A DNA stretch of 64,000 nucleotides from Dactylosporangium vinaceum (GTDB lineage Bacteria; Actinomycetota; Actinomycetes; Mycobacteriales; Micromonosporaceae): contig NZ_CP061913.1 in assembly GCF_019904175.1 (NCBI RefSeq), positions 7,130,001-7,194,000 of the forward strand. The letters run 5' to 3'. Position numbers and translations under genes: made by a program. The notes beneath the pieces were generated by a model. The model saw nothing but the letters and a program-made list of their open reading frames with translations, was not told the DNA's origin and did not search any database. Below are positions 16,478 to 25,155 of this stretch, one piece after another (the stretch's first letter is position 1; each line of letters begins with the position of its first letter).

Positions 16478-16513
16478 CGCCTCCACCCCGGCGTGGGCGC
16501 CGGGGCGGAGGCG
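16478..16513. terminator. 16-bp-arm bidirectional terminator
   Basis: The arms 16478-16493 and 16498-16513 pair with a single mismatch around TGGG. An alternative smaller hairpin (ACGCCGGGG at 16468-16476 with 16486-16494) overlaps it. It lies between the convergent marR (stop 16457) and M28 peptidase (stop 16526) genes. Confidence 0.85.
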
Positions 16514-16525
16514 TTGTCGATCCGG

Positions 16526-18187
16526 TCAGCGGTCCCGGGTGCGCTCGTGGCCCCGGTACTTGAACTGGTGGCTGCTCGTGGCCGTCGTGGCGGCCGCCGC
16601 GTTCGCCTTCGGCGGGAAGGCGTTCCTGGCCCGCGCGAAGTACCAGACGGCGTGCACGAGCGTGTTCTTGAACTGCTGCAGCGAGCGCAGCGCGTTGCCG
16701 CGCAGGCTGTCGGCCTGCTGCTGCGCGAGTGCCGGGTTCGTGGCATACGTCAGCATCGTCGAGGCCGGCGGCTGCCTGGTGACAGTGGAGTACGTGTCGC
16801 AGTCCTCGTGGTAGCAGGGGTCGAGCTGCTCCCCCAGGACGCCGCCGTACCTGGCGACCTGCTCGGCGGTCTTGGGCGCCTCGGCCCCGGCGAACACGCC
16901 GCCCGCGGGAATGCCGCGGTTGACGAAGCCGACGTAGTCCGAGCGGCCGTCGAACGGAATCGGCTCGCTGACCATGCCCCGCTGCGCCCAGTATTCGGTG
17001 AGCACCCGCTCGATCGTGCCCGAGCCCTCCGGCCCGGAGTTCTCGGAGCCGAACGTCGAGCCGTCGCCGTCGTAGACGAGCCGCGCGAAGTTCGGGGAGG
17101 CGATCATGTCGGTGTCGAGCATCATGTCCGTGCGCGCGACCTCGCTGTCGGGCAGGTGGGCCGCGTAGTACTGCGAGCCGACCAGGCCGTCCTCCTCGCC
17201 GCCGAACCACAGGAAGCGGATCTTGTTGCGGGGCGGGGCGCCGGCCTTGGCGAGCTGCTCGGCGAGCTCCAGCTGGAACGCCGTACCAGAGCCGTCGTCG
17301 TTGACGCCCGGGCCCGCCGGCACCGAATCCAGGTGCGCGCCGAGCAGCACCACGTGGTTCGGGTCCCCGCGCCTGGTCTCGGCCACCACGTTCGGGTACA
17401 GCTTCTCCTCGTCGAACCCGTTTGTCGCGAGGTTGACCGTCGGGTTCCGGCCCGCCTTGTACGCGTTGTAGAGCTCCTGGCCGACGGCGAAGCTCGACAC
17501 CACTGCCGGCAGCGGGTACGAGAACGGGGCCGAACGGAACAGCGCGTTGCTTCGACCCGGCGTGTCGCCCTCGTTGAACACGATCACCCCGGCCGCGCCC
17601 GCCTGTACGGCATTCTCCAGCTTCTGCGTGAACGCGCAGGTGCCGCGCTGGATCAGCGAGACGGCGCCGCGAGTGGCCGCCGGGAAGTCCGCGAGCTCGC
17701 AGCCGGAGGTCGTCCCGCCGGGACTCGGGATCACGATGTCGTCGGTCGGGACGACCTTGACGTTCGTCAGCGACGCGGTGGGCGTGTGCTCGAACGCGAT
17801 GAAGTCGACCGACGGTGAGTCGTCGTCCCCGGCGCTGCCCGCGACATAGGTCCGGCCGGTTGGCGACGTCTGCTGCAGTACCGGTGCCGCGTTCTCGCGC
17901 CACAGCGGCATGCTGAACATCTCGTAGTGGGCGTTGTAGCCGGCCTTCTCCAGCGTGGCCTTCACATACGCCGCCGACGCCGTGTAACCCGGCGAGCGTG
18001 TGGAGCGCGTGCCGCCGTTGCGATCGGCGATGCGCTGCAGTGCCCGCTGATGGTCGAGGATGCCCTCGACCGTCACCAGCCGCTCCAGCCGCCCCGAATC
18101 GACGTCCGGTGGTCCCGCCGCCGCCGGCGGCGCGCCGATGAGCGCAACGATGATGACGGCCGCAGCCACCAAACCGACCCGATGCAT
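16526..18187 (-). CDS. Secreted M28 aminopeptidase with PA domain
   Basis: A 553-residue exported zinc aminopeptidase. ATG 18187 is chosen because GGGAGG ends 5 bases before it and a clean signal peptide follows (MHRVGLVAAAVIIVALIG, cleavage near PPAAAG). A protease-associated domain (about residues 130-240; RGTCAFTQKLENAVQAGAAG) is inserted before the catalytic domain. The M28 zinc ligands are visible in LLGAHLDSV (His, Asp), GVNDDGSG, WFGGEEDGL (Glu-Glu) and DTDMI, with the last His in CYHEDCDTY. It resembles Streptomyces aminopeptidase Y-like enzymes that release N-terminal residues from peptides outside the cell. The C-terminal tail of about 90 residues is Ala/Lys-rich. Confidence 0.93.
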   Translation of the reverse strand: MHRVGLVAAAVIIVALIGAPPAAAGPPDVDSGRLERLVTVEGILDHQRALQRIADRNGGTRSTRSPGYTASAAYVKATLEKAGYNAHYEMFSMPLWRENAAPVLQQTSPTGRTYVAGSAGDDDSPSVDFIAFEHTPTASLTNVKVVPTDDIVIPSPGGTTSGCELADFPAATRGAVSLIQRGTCAFTQKLENAVQAGAAGVIVFNEGDTPGRSNALFRSAPFSYPLPAVVSSFAVGQELYNAYKAGRNPTVNLATNGFDEEKLYPNVVAETRRGDPNHVVLLGAHLDSVPAGPGVNDDGSGTAFQLELAEQLAKAGAPPRNKIRFLWFGGEEDGLVGSQYYAAHLPDSEVARTDMMLDTDMIASPNFARLVYDGDGSTFGSENSGPEGSGTIERVLTEYWAQRGMVSEPIPFDGRSDYVGFVNRGIPAGGVFAGAEAPKTAEQVARYGGVLGEQLDPCYHEDCDTYSTVTRQPPASTMLTYATNPALAQQQADSLRGNALRSLQQFKNTLVHAVWYFARARNAFPPKANAAAATTATSSHQFKYRGHERTRDR

Positions 18188-18420
18188 CTGGCCTCCCGAG
18201 TCATGCTTCCTGGACAGCCACCGTCCCATAGCCGCATATCGATAACAACCCCCATCCATGCGCCGCCCACCCGACGCGGTCGCCGAGGAGCAGGGCGCGG
18301 CCGATCGCCGATCGACAGCGCCGCCACCCAGCCAGGAAAGTCCACTGTGGACAGTATCGGTAGAGTCCGGCCCGGCCGGCAGGGTGGGAACCCGTTCGTC
18401 GTCGGCGCCGCGGTGGGGTC
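18188..18420. other. Intergenic region between M28 peptidase and ECF sigma genes
   Basis: This 233-bp stretch is upstream of the peptidase gene and downstream of the sigma gene on the same strand. It contains CATATCGATAACA near 18235, relatively AT-rich and a plausible peptidase promoter, and overlapping CGATCG repeats around 18300. No gene or clear hairpin was seen. Confidence 0.4.
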
Positions 18421-18990
18421 TCAGGCGGACAGCGACGCGCGCACGCGCTGGCGGGCCGCGTGGATGCGCGACTTCAGCGTGCCGTTCGGGATGCCGAGGT
18501 GCTCGGCGATCTCCTCGTAGTCCAGCTGGCAGACGTCGCGCAGGACCAGCGGGGTCACCAGCTCCGGCCGCTCGGCGCCCAGCTGCTCAAGCGCCTCCAG
18601 GAAGTCCAGCCGCGAGCCCGCGATGACGCTTGTGGTGCGGGGATCGGCGACATCGACGCGCAGCACGTCGCTCGGCTGCTCGGCCGAGCGGCGCTTCAGC
18701 GACCGGTAGGTCTGGCGGGCACAGTTGGTGACGACCACGTACAGCCACGTCGTGAACTTCGAGCGCCCGCCGAAGGTGTGGATCTGCGTGGCGACCTGCA
18801 GCAGCGCGTCCTGGCAGGCCTCCTCGGCATCCTGCGGGCAGGGCAGGAACCGGATGCAGCGGTGCAGCACCTGCGGGCGGATCCGGCGCAGGAGGACGTC
18901 CAGGGCGGCCCGGTCGCCGGCCGCGGCGCGGTGCGCGAGCTCATCGGTCTCGAGCTCGTCGGCCCCGGCCCTCAGCTCGCCTGGCACCAC
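18421..18990 (-). CDS. ECF-type RNA polymerase sigma factor
   Basis: A roughly 190-residue sigma-70-family ECF factor. Region 2 contains DAEEACQDALLQVATQI and the FTTWLYVVVTNCARQTYRSL promoter-melting segment; region 4 is LDYEEIAEHLGIPNGTLKSR. The frame is open to GTG 19044, directly abutting the divergent kinase start, but there is no ribosome-binding site there. GTG 18990 (or 18987) has GGGAGGG about 10 bases upstream and is the better start. No anti-sigma gene is adjacent. The divergent membrane kinase (19045) may instead transmit the signal, a pairing known for kinase-linked ECF groups. Confidence 0.88.
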   Translation of the reverse strand: MVPGELRAGADELETDELAHRAAAGDRAALDVLLRRIRPQVLHRCIRFLPCPQDAEEACQDALLQVATQIHTFGGRSKFTTWLYVVVTNCARQTYRSLKRRSAEQPSDVLRVDVADPRTTSVIAGSRLDFLEALEQLGAERPELVTPLVLRDVCQLDYEEIAEHLGIPNGTLKSRIHAARQRVRASLSA

Positions 18991-19007
18991 GGCACCTGTA
19001 CCCTCCC

Positions 19008-19051
19008 GGACAGCAGACTGTCCCTTACCGACGATAATGGGCACGTGCCCA
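19008..19051 (+). promoter_or_regulatory. Candidate leaderless promoter and operators for the kinase gene
   Basis: GATAAT (19033-19038) is a good -10 hexamer, placing transcription initiation at or beside GTG 19045, hence a likely leaderless mRNA. An inverted repeat GGACAG-CAGA-CTGTCC (19008-19023) lies just upstream. A perfect 12-bp palindrome GGGCACGTGCCC (19039-19050) is centred on the kinase start. Confidence 0.5.
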
Positions 19052-20469
19052 ATCCCGAGAAGATCGGCCGGTACCGAATCCTACAGCGGGTTGGCTCCGG
19101 TGCCTTCGCGACCGTGTGGCTCGGCGCCGACGACACGCTCGACGCACTCGTCGCCATCAAGGTCCTCGCCGACAACTGGGCCCACCACCCCGACATCCGG
19201 GCGCGGTTCCTGCAGGAGGCCCGCATGATGCGCCGGGCCGACTCGCCCCGGATCGTGCGGATGCTCGACATCGACGAACTTCCCGACGGCCGGCCGTACC
19301 TGGTCATGGCGTACGCCGCCGGCGGCACGCTCGCCGACCGGCTCGGCACGGGGCCGCTGAGCGTGGAGCAGGCGCTGGCGGTGGGGGCCCAGATCGCCGA
19401 GGCGGTGGCCGAGCTGCACCACATCGGCGTGCTGCATCGCGACCTCAAGCCGTCGAACGTGCTCTTCGACGAGGACCGGGTGCTCGTCACCGACCTGGGG
19501 CTGGCCAAGGCGCTGGCCCACGCGTCCGGGTTCACCGTTGTCGCCGGGACGCCGGGCTACATGTCACCGGAGCAGGCCCGGCTGGGCAGCGCCCTGGACG
19601 TGCGCTCCGACGTGTACGCGATCGGCGCGGTGCTGTACCACATGCTGACCGGGCAGGTGCCGCCCGCGCGCGACGGCAAGGAGCAGCCGCTGCGCCCGTC
19701 GCGGGTGCGGGCGGGCATCCCGTCCGCCGTGGACGCCCTGGTGAGCCGGGCCACCCAGACCGACCCGGCCCGGCGCTGGCCGTCCGCGGCGTCCGTCGCC
19801 GAGGCCCTGCACAGGCTCGCCAAACCCGAGTATCCGTCGCCGCGGCGCCGCTCGCGCCGGACCCGCGTGGTGGCCGTCGCCGCGGCGGCCGCCCTTGTCG
19901 GGGCCGCCACGGGCGGCGCGCTGCTGGTGCGGGCCCACACCGGGACGGTCAGGGTGAGCGACGAGTCGGGCGGCCTGTCCGTTGCGGTGCCGGCGGCGTG
20001 GGCGGGCCAGCTGCGCGACGGCGGGTGGGACCCGGCCACGATCGGCCTGCCGACGGGCCACGCACCGGGCCTGGTGGTCTCCAGCGACCTCTCGGCCTGG
20101 GCCGACCCGCACCGCACCGTGCCTGGCGTCTTCGTCGGCGTCAGCCGCGCGCTGGCCTCCGACGCGGCGGCGCCCGCCCTGCCCGAGCACGCGGGCTGCT
20201 CCCGGGTGGCCGACCGGGCCGTGACGGTGGACGGCGCCGCGGCGCAGGTGCACCGCTGGGTCCACTGCGACGGGACGGCCAACGCCTTCGACGAGATCGT
20301 GTTCGTGCCGGCGCAACGCGGCTTCGGCGTGTACGTGCAGATCCGCGAGACCGATGACCAGGATCACACCAACGCGATCCTGGCCGGCCTGCGGGTCGGC
20401 ACCTCCCTGACGGTGCAGGCCGCCGGAGTGCCCCGGCGGCCCGCGCCGGTCACGACCTCGCCGCGGTGA
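19045..20469 (+). CDS. Membrane Ser/Thr protein kinase (PknB-type)
   Basis: A 474-residue transmembrane kinase. The cytosolic domain (residues 1-258) has a Gly loop (GSGAFATVW), Lys39 (VAIKVL), Glu58, the catalytic loop HRDLKPSN at 131-138, and the activation segment opening with Asp-Leu-Gly (150-152) rather than DFG. GTPGYMSPEQ follows. A juxtamembrane RRRSRRTR stretch leads to one helix (about 275-295). The extracellular part (about 180 residues) has two cysteines and reads as a ligand-binding domain rather than PASTA repeats. The start is GTG 19045, with no Shine-Dalgarno sequence. It is divergent from an ECF sigma gene and may phosphorylate or activate that factor. Confidence 0.93.
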   Translation: MPNPEKIGRYRILQRVGSGAFATVWLGADDTLDALVAIKVLADNWAHHPDIRARFLQEARMMRRADSPRIVRMLDIDELPDGRPYLVMAYAAGGTLADRLGTGPLSVEQALAVGAQIAEAVAELHHIGVLHRDLKPSNVLFDEDRVLVTDLGLAKALAHASGFTVVAGTPGYMSPEQARLGSALDVRSDVYAIGAVLYHMLTGQVPPARDGKEQPLRPSRVRAGIPSAVDALVSRATQTDPARRWPSAASVAEALHRLAKPEYPSPRRRSRRTRVVAVAAAAALVGAATGGALLVRAHTGTVRVSDESGGLSVAVPAAWAGQLRDGGWDPATIGLPTGHAPGLVVSSDLSAWADPHRTVPGVFVGVSRALASDAAAPALPEHAGCSRVADRAVTVDGAAAQVHRWVHCDGTANAFDEIVFVPAQRGFGVYVQIRETDDQDHTNAILAGLRVGTSLTVQAAGVPRRPAPVTTSPR

Positions 20470-21028
20470 TCCCGGTGTTGTCGATGTGGAAGCCCTTGCC
20501 GTTCGCCGTGCAGGTCACGCCGGTGGTGGCCGACTCGCAGCGGAACGGCCCGACGCCTGTCACCTGCCCGTAGGCGAGGGTCGGCGTGCCCTCGCCGGGG
20601 TTGCCGATGCAGCTGCCCTGGGTGCAGGTCTTGTAGGTGCCGGTGGCGTCGAGCCTCACCGAACTGGCCGGCGTGAAGGTCTGGCAGTACGCCTCCGTGA
20701 GCCCCGCGTCCTGGAAGTGGATCTCGCAGCTGATGTTCCCCGACGGCGAGAGGAACGAGCCGCCGGTCGAGCGCTGCATCGGCACGAGTGTCGAGCCGGT
20801 CGTCGTCTTCGTGGCGGCGGCGGTCGCCGTGGTGGTGGCCGCGGCGGGGGTGGTGGAGCCGGGCGTGGAGCCCGCGCTCGGGGCACCGCCGCTCGGGGCC
20901 GGGGCCGTCGCACTGGCCGAGGCCCGCCCGCCGGCCGGGGCCGCGTTGCCGGGCTCGGTGACCGGGCCGCACGCGGCGAGCAGCAACAGCAGGCCGGCGG
21001 CCGCACCGGCGAGGGTGATCTGACGCAT
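20450..21028 (-). CDS. Lipoprotein with DUF6636-like domain
   Basis: A 192-residue exported lipoprotein. ATG 21028 follows GAGGAG by 7 bases. The signal peptide ends in a lipobox LLLAAC, so Cys20 would be lipidated. A Pro/Ala/Thr-rich linker (about residues 25-85) precedes a globular domain with SPSGNISCEIHF, three disulfide-forming Cys pairs and VTCTANGKGFHIDN, the pattern of DUF6636. Function is unknown. The gene is tail to tail with the kinase gene and overlaps its 3' end by 20 bp. Confidence 0.82.
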   Translation of the reverse strand: MRQITLAGAAAGLLLLLAACGPVTEPGNAAPAGGRASASATAPAPSGGAPSAGSTPGSTTPAAATTTATAAATKTTTGSTLVPMQRSTGGSFLSPSGNISCEIHFQDAGLTEAYCQTFTPASSVRLDATGTYKTCTQGSCIGNPGEGTPTLAYGQVTGVGPFRCESATTGVTCTANGKGFHIDNTGITAARS

Positions 21029-21182
21029 GGGTATCTCCTCAAGGCTCACGTTCTTGGTTGGTCGGCATGTGTGATGCCGTCCCGACGGGCCTGGTTCTCG
21101 GCCTGAGATCACGAAATGGTAACGAGCCGCCGCGGCGGCGCATCCTGTCCGGGAACGTCCGCGTGATGGTGCCGGGGCGGCC

Positions 21183-21935
21183 TCAGGCGGGCAGCCGGTC
21201 CCAGTCGGCGGCCATCGTCGTGGAGTCGTGCGGGTCCACCCGGACCGGGATGACGCCGCCCGGCTGCATGGTGGCCGTGCGCTGCGGCGGGACCGCGAAC
21301 CGGCCCGGGCCGGCCACCGGTGCCCGGCCGTCGACCTCCAGGTGCAGCTGCACGTCGTAGACGGGGTGTCCGCGCTCGTCGAGCTGGCCGGTGAACGACG
21401 CGCCGAGCACTCTGGCCGTCGCGGGCACGCCCGTGCGGAGCAGGTGGTCCCGGAGGGCCGCGTCCGGCGGCGGGGAGGTGCCGGACCAGTCCACGAGGAT
21501 CCGCTGCCGGTCGGTCGGGTCGACCGTCACCGCGAGCGGCCGGCCGTCGCTGAGCCGGCCGGTCGCGGTCAGGGGGACGAACACCTTGACGGTCACGTCG
21601 AACGTGCCGTGCACCGCCGTGCTCACCCGCAGCTCCAGCTGGACCTGCGGCTGGTTGTTGACGTACGTGCCGGTCGGCCGCGCGGCGAGCACCTGCGCCC
21701 GCCCGGGCACGCCTGTCGCGCGCAGGCGTTGGGCCGCGGCGGCGTGGCCGCGCAGGCCCAGGCCGATCAGCAGGAACAGCGCCCCGGTGACGAACAGGAT
21801 GATGCCGATGATGAACAGCACCGTGCGGGCCGCCGGTGCCAGGTCGAACAGGGCCGCCGCGAGCAGCGCGCCACCGATCGCGAGCTCGGCCGAGCCGATC
21901 AGGACCATGCCGACAGGCCCGCGGTTGGAAGTCAC
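21183..21935 (-). CDS. Two-helix membrane protein, DUF3592-like
   Basis: A protein of about 250 residues with two hydrophobic helices near the N-terminus (GMVLIGSAELAIGGALLAAA and TVLFIIGIILFVTGALFLLI). Two similar beta-rich repeats follow, each starting with a G-V-P-(G/A)-x-A-x-V-L motif (about residues 80-155 and 165-245) and resembling DUF3592-type domains. A GTG at 21953 would fall on the upstream terminator hairpin, so GTG 21935 is preferred; neither has a strong ribosome-binding site. No function is known. It stands alone between two terminator-like regions. Confidence 0.65.
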   Translation of the reverse strand: MTSNRGPVGMVLIGSAELAIGGALLAAALFDLAPAARTVLFIIGIILFVTGALFLLIGLGLRGHAAAAQRLRATGVPGRAQVLAARPTGTYVNNQPQVQLELRVSTAVHGTFDVTVKVFVPLTATGRLSDGRPLAVTVDPTDRQRILVDWSGTSPPPDAALRDHLLRTGVPATARVLGASFTGQLDERGHPVYDVQLHLEVDGRAPVAGPGRFAVPPQRTATMQPGGVIPVRVDPHDSTTMAADWDRLPA

Positions 21936-21952
21936 GGGTACAGCATGATCCA

Positions 21953-22000
21953 CAGGTGTCGGTACCGCAGTCGCGTGGGTGACTGCGGTACCGGCACCTG
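21953..22000 (-). terminator. 20-bp-stem terminator
   Basis: The arms 21953-21972 and 21981-22000 pair over 20 positions with a single G-T wobble, around GCGTGGGT. It lies 20 bp past the stop codon of the sigma-partner gene (22020) on the minus strand, just upstream of the DUF3592-like gene. Confidence 0.85.
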
Positions 22001-22019
22001 AGCCCGGCGGGTCACCGCG

Positions 22020-23012
22020 TCAGCCCAGCAGCGTCGTCCAGGTCGAGCGGTCGGTGCACGAGCCGAACCGGGTCTCGCGCGCCATCTGCTCCAGCATCGC
22101 GCGGGTCACGGTCCGGGCGTCCGGGGTGCGCAGCGTGAGGCTGCACCCCGGCTCGTACTGCACGACGAGCGCCGCCGCGCTGGTGTCGTTGTCGCCGAAC
22201 CAGTCGGAGTTCTCCTTGGTGATGTACCAGGTGTCGTGCCCGGCGATCGGCACCGGCGGCCCGAACAGCGCCGCGAACTGCACATTCTGGCCGAGCTGAC
22301 TCATCGCCCACAGCACGAGCCGGTGGTCGGCGTCCTGGAAGCTCAGGATCGTCAACACGTCGGCCGGCCGGGAGTCGACCGACACGGCGCGCAGGCCGTC
22401 GGGGACGAACCCGAGGCGCAGCGGCGCCCGAACGTCGCGCGGCGGCCCGATCTGCACCGCCACGGCCGCCTTCACCAGGAGATCCTGGGGCACCTTGCCG
22501 TACGCGATGATCCACGCGCCGGTCGCGTCGCGCCGGGCGACGGCCGCCACGGCGGTGCCGGGCGCGTCCTTGGCCGTGAACACCGGCAGCGCGAAGCCCG
22601 TCGCGCCGTTGCCGAGGCCGATCCGCTCCGCCCCGGCGAGCGTGCTCGGGTCGTACGTGCCCGGGTCGTGCACCTCCGCCTGCACCTGCTGACCGAGGAC
22701 CAGCCGCTGCACGTCGGCGGAGGTCACGTACCCCTGCAGCTCGAACCCGCTGCCCGCCGCCACGCTCGCCCCGAGCTGGAGCATGCCCCGGCTGTACGGT
22801 GCGGCCGGGGTGAGTGTCGGCCGGGCGAACTGCCCCGCGGCGAGGGTCGCGACCACGGCGAGCACCAGCACGCCGGCCGCCGCCGCCGTGATGCGCCGGC
22901 GCCGCCGCAGCCGGGCCGCGCCGGTCGTGACGTCGTCGAGCAGGCCGGCGCCGCCGGACGCCAGGTCCGCGTGCTCGTCGAGGCTCTCGCGCAAGACGTC
23001 GATGCCGTTCAC
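22020..23012 (-). CDS. Membrane protein encoded with an ECF sigma factor (putative anti-sigma)
   Basis: A 330-residue protein starting at GTG 23012, which overlaps the stop of the sigma gene (GTGA). The cytosolic N-terminus is about 45 residues (VNGIDVLRESLDEHADLASG), ending in an Arg-rich stretch. One helix (ITAAAAGVLVLAVVATLAAG) follows, then a large external domain of about 260 residues with two or three cysteines. No zinc-binding HxxxCxxC motif is present in the short N-terminus, so it is not a classical ZAS anti-sigma factor. Coupling to the sigma gene and its topology still suggest it senses an outside cue and tethers the sigma factor. Confidence 0.75.
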   Translation of the reverse strand: MNGIDVLRESLDEHADLASGGAGLLDDVTTGAARLRRRRRITAAAAGVLVLAVVATLAAGQFARPTLTPAAPYSRGMLQLGASVAAGSGFELQGYVTSADVQRLVLGQQVQAEVHDPGTYDPSTLAGAERIGLGNGATGFALPVFTAKDAPGTAVAAVARRDATGAWIIAYGKVPQDLLVKAAVAVQIGPPRDVRAPLRLGFVPDGLRAVSVDSRPADVLTILSFQDADHRLVLWAMSQLGQNVQFAALFGPPVPIAGHDTWYITKENSDWFGDNDTSAAALVVQYEPGCSLTLRTPDARTVTRAMLEQMARETRFGSCTDRSTWTTLLG

Positions 23013-23521
23013 TGCTGCTGCCCTTCGGTCACGAGGCTGGGGTCGGTGAGCTCGACGCGCAGCGCCGCCAGCGCCCGCGCGGCGTTGCTGCGTACGGTGG
23101 CCGGGCGGCAGCCGAGCACGTCGGCGATCTCGGGGTCGCTGAGCCCCTCGTAGTAGCGCAGCACCACCGTGGCGCGCTGCTGCGGTGGCAGGGTGGCCAG
23201 CCGCTGCCACATCGCCTCGCGGGCGGCGGCGTCGGTGGCGTAGTCGCGCTGGACCGGGACGGCCGGCCCGTCGAGCGCGTCGAACGTCAGCGGTACCGTC
23301 ACCACCCGGCGCCGGCGCCGCTGCGACAGGAACTCGTTGGTCAGCATCGCCCGCACGTACGCGTACGGCTCGTCCAGAGCGCCGATGCGCCGCCACCTGA
23401 CCAGGGACTTGGTGAGGACGTCCTGCACCAGGTCCCGGGCCGATTCGCGCTCACCGCACAGCAGCGCCGCGCAGCGCAGCAACGCAGGCAGCCGGGCCTG
23501 CGCGAAGTCCTCGAACCGCAT
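23009..23521 (-). CDS. ECF sigma factor (SigE/SACE-type family)
   Basis: A 170-residue sigma factor. ATG 23521 is preceded by AAGGAG 5 bases upstream and gives the family N-terminus MRFEDFAQARLPALLRCA. Region 2 has ARDLVQDVLTKSLVRWRRI and YAYVRAMLTNEFLSQRR; region 4 has LPPQQRATVVLRYYEGLSDP and the HTH ending RSNAARALAALR. This is the short SigE-like group common in Streptomyces and Micromonosporaceae, normally co-transcribed with a membrane partner, as here. Confidence 0.92.
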   Translation of the reverse strand: MRFEDFAQARLPALLRCAALLCGERESARDLVQDVLTKSLVRWRRIGALDEPYAYVRAMLTNEFLSQRRRRRVVTVPLTFDALDGPAVPVQRDYATDAAAREAMWQRLATLPPQQRATVVLRYYEGLSDPEIADVLGCRPATVRSNAARALAALRVELTDPSLVTEGQQQ

Positions 23522-23593
23522 GGAACTCCTTCCGTCGGAAGAAGAACGCAAAAGTGCGGCAATCTGCTGCATCGACCATAGACCGCGGTGCGG

Positions 23594-25063
23594 TCAGTGC
23601 GAGGACCCGACCGGCACGTCGGTGACGCGGCGGCCGCGCCGGGCGGACTTCGCCGTGTACATGAGGGCGTCCGCCCGGCGCAGCAGCGCGTCGATGCTCA
23701 CGTCGCCCGGCTCCCGCACGCCGACGCCGACGCTGGCGCCGACGACGACGCGGTGCCCCAGGATCGTGAACGGGTGGGCGAGGCGGGCCTCGATCCGGGC
23801 GCCGACCTCGCCGGCCTCGGCCCGGCTCGTCACGCCGGGCATGAGCACCACGAACTCGTCACCGCCGAGGCGGGCGACCAGGTCGGCGTCGCGGGTCTCG
23901 GCCCGCAGCAGCGCGCCGACCTCGACGAGCAGCGCGTCGCCGGCGGCGTGGCCGTACCTGTCGTTGACGGGCTTGAAGCCGTCGAGGTCCAGGTACAGCA
24001 GCGCGAGCGGGCCGTCGAACGCCTCCTGCGCCCGCTCGACGAACAGTGCGCGGTTGCCCAGCCCGGTCAGCGGGTCGTGATAGGCGAGATGGTGCAGCTG
24101 CGCCACGACGCGTTGCAGGTCCCGGCTCAGCGTGGTGTTGTCGCGCAGCGCCGCCATCTGGCGGACCAGCACCAGCAGGATCACGGTGCCGAGCAGCACT
24201 GCCGGGAAGATGGTCAGCCGCTCGCCCCGCGCCAGCAGGGCCACGGCGGCCAGGACGGCCCCGGTGAGCGGCACGTACGGCAGCCACGGCAGGAACGGGA
24301 CGCTCTGCCCGCGCTCCGCCCGGCCCGACGGCACGCGGTGCGCGGCCAGGGCGATCAGGACGAACCCGGCCACCCAGCCGGTGTCGATCGGGTCGCCGCA
24401 GTTGTACGTGCCGTGCTGGTTGAGGTACGCGAACCCGAGATCGCCAATGCTCAGCGCGACGGCGGACGCGAGCATGAGCGCGGCGGTGGTGCGCTGTCCA
24501 CGGGCCGCGCGCGGCAGCAGGATCAGGGCGACCGCGGCGAGCAGCACGTCGCTGAGCGGGTAGGCCAGGGACACCGCCTTGGCCGCGACGGTGAGGTTGC
24601 CCGCCCGGTAGACGCCTTCCAGTACGAAAACCCAGCTCAGAAACAACAGCGAGCCGGCGATCAGCAGGCCGTCGAGCATGACCCGCAGCAGGCCGCGCCG
24701 GACACCCAGCACGGCGACCATGCCGGCGACCGCACCCGGCACCATGATCAGGAAGCCGGCGTCGCCGAGGTTGGGAAACGGCGCATGGCCCTCACGGAAC
24801 GTCACGTAGAACGCCCACACGGACTCCCCGAACGCCCAGCCGACCATGCCGACAGCGAGGGCCGTCCAGCCGGCGCGGGACCGCCCGGTGCTGCGGCGGG
24901 CGGTCCGGGCCGCGCTGAGCGCGGCAAGGAGCGCGGCCAGGATGAGCATCCCGACGCTGACGTTCGTCGCGACCTGCGAGCCGGAGGGCAGCAGCCGCAA
25001 CGCCAGAAAGTGCGCGGCGACCAGACCCGAACCGAGCAGCACCGCGCGTACCTGACGCGACAT
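23594..25063 (-). CDS. Membrane-bound diguanylate cyclase (GGDEF)
   Basis: A 489-residue protein with about nine membrane helices over residues 1-315, a MASE-like sensor region containing LSWVFVLEGVYRAGNL. A short coiled coil leads to a C-terminal GGDEF domain that makes cyclic-di-GMP from two GTP. The active-site GGDEF is intact at residues 400-404, and an RxxD product-inhibition site (RDAD) sits five residues before it. ATG 25063 begins MSRQVRAVLL, directly before the first helix; reading upstream of it is not protein-like. No EAL phosphodiesterase is present. It lies between the ECF pair and the MEDS pair, all on the minus strand. Confidence 0.93.
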   Translation of the reverse strand: MSRQVRAVLLGSGLVAAHFLALRLLPSGSQVATNVSVGMLILAALLAALSAARTARRSTGRSRAGWTALAVGMVGWAFGESVWAFYVTFREGHAPFPNLGDAGFLIMVPGAVAGMVAVLGVRRGLLRVMLDGLLIAGSLLFLSWVFVLEGVYRAGNLTVAAKAVSLAYPLSDVLLAAVALILLPRAARGQRTTAALMLASAVALSIGDLGFAYLNQHGTYNCGDPIDTGWVAGFVLIALAAHRVPSGRAERGQSVPFLPWLPYVPLTGAVLAAVALLARGERLTIFPAVLLGTVILLVLVRQMAALRDNTTLSRDLQRVVAQLHHLAYHDPLTGLGNRALFVERAQEAFDGPLALLYLDLDGFKPVNDRYGHAAGDALLVEVGALLRAETRDADLVARLGGDEFVVLMPGVTSRAEAGEVGARIEARLAHPFTILGHRVVVGASVGVGVREPGDVSIDALLRRADALMYTAKSARRGRRVTDVPVGSSH

Positions 25064-25155
25064 GCACCCAACCTTGCGCACCGCCGGTTGCCGTTGTGGC
25101 AGCGCCGCAGTGCAGGACGGGTGCACGGCCCGCAGTGCCGGCCGCCGCCCGCCGG

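Noticed and set aside
22236..23153. Plus-strand frame opposite the sigma-partner gene
   Set aside because: It is antisense to a membrane helix and the sigma/partner overlap, with Arg/His/Gly-rich product.
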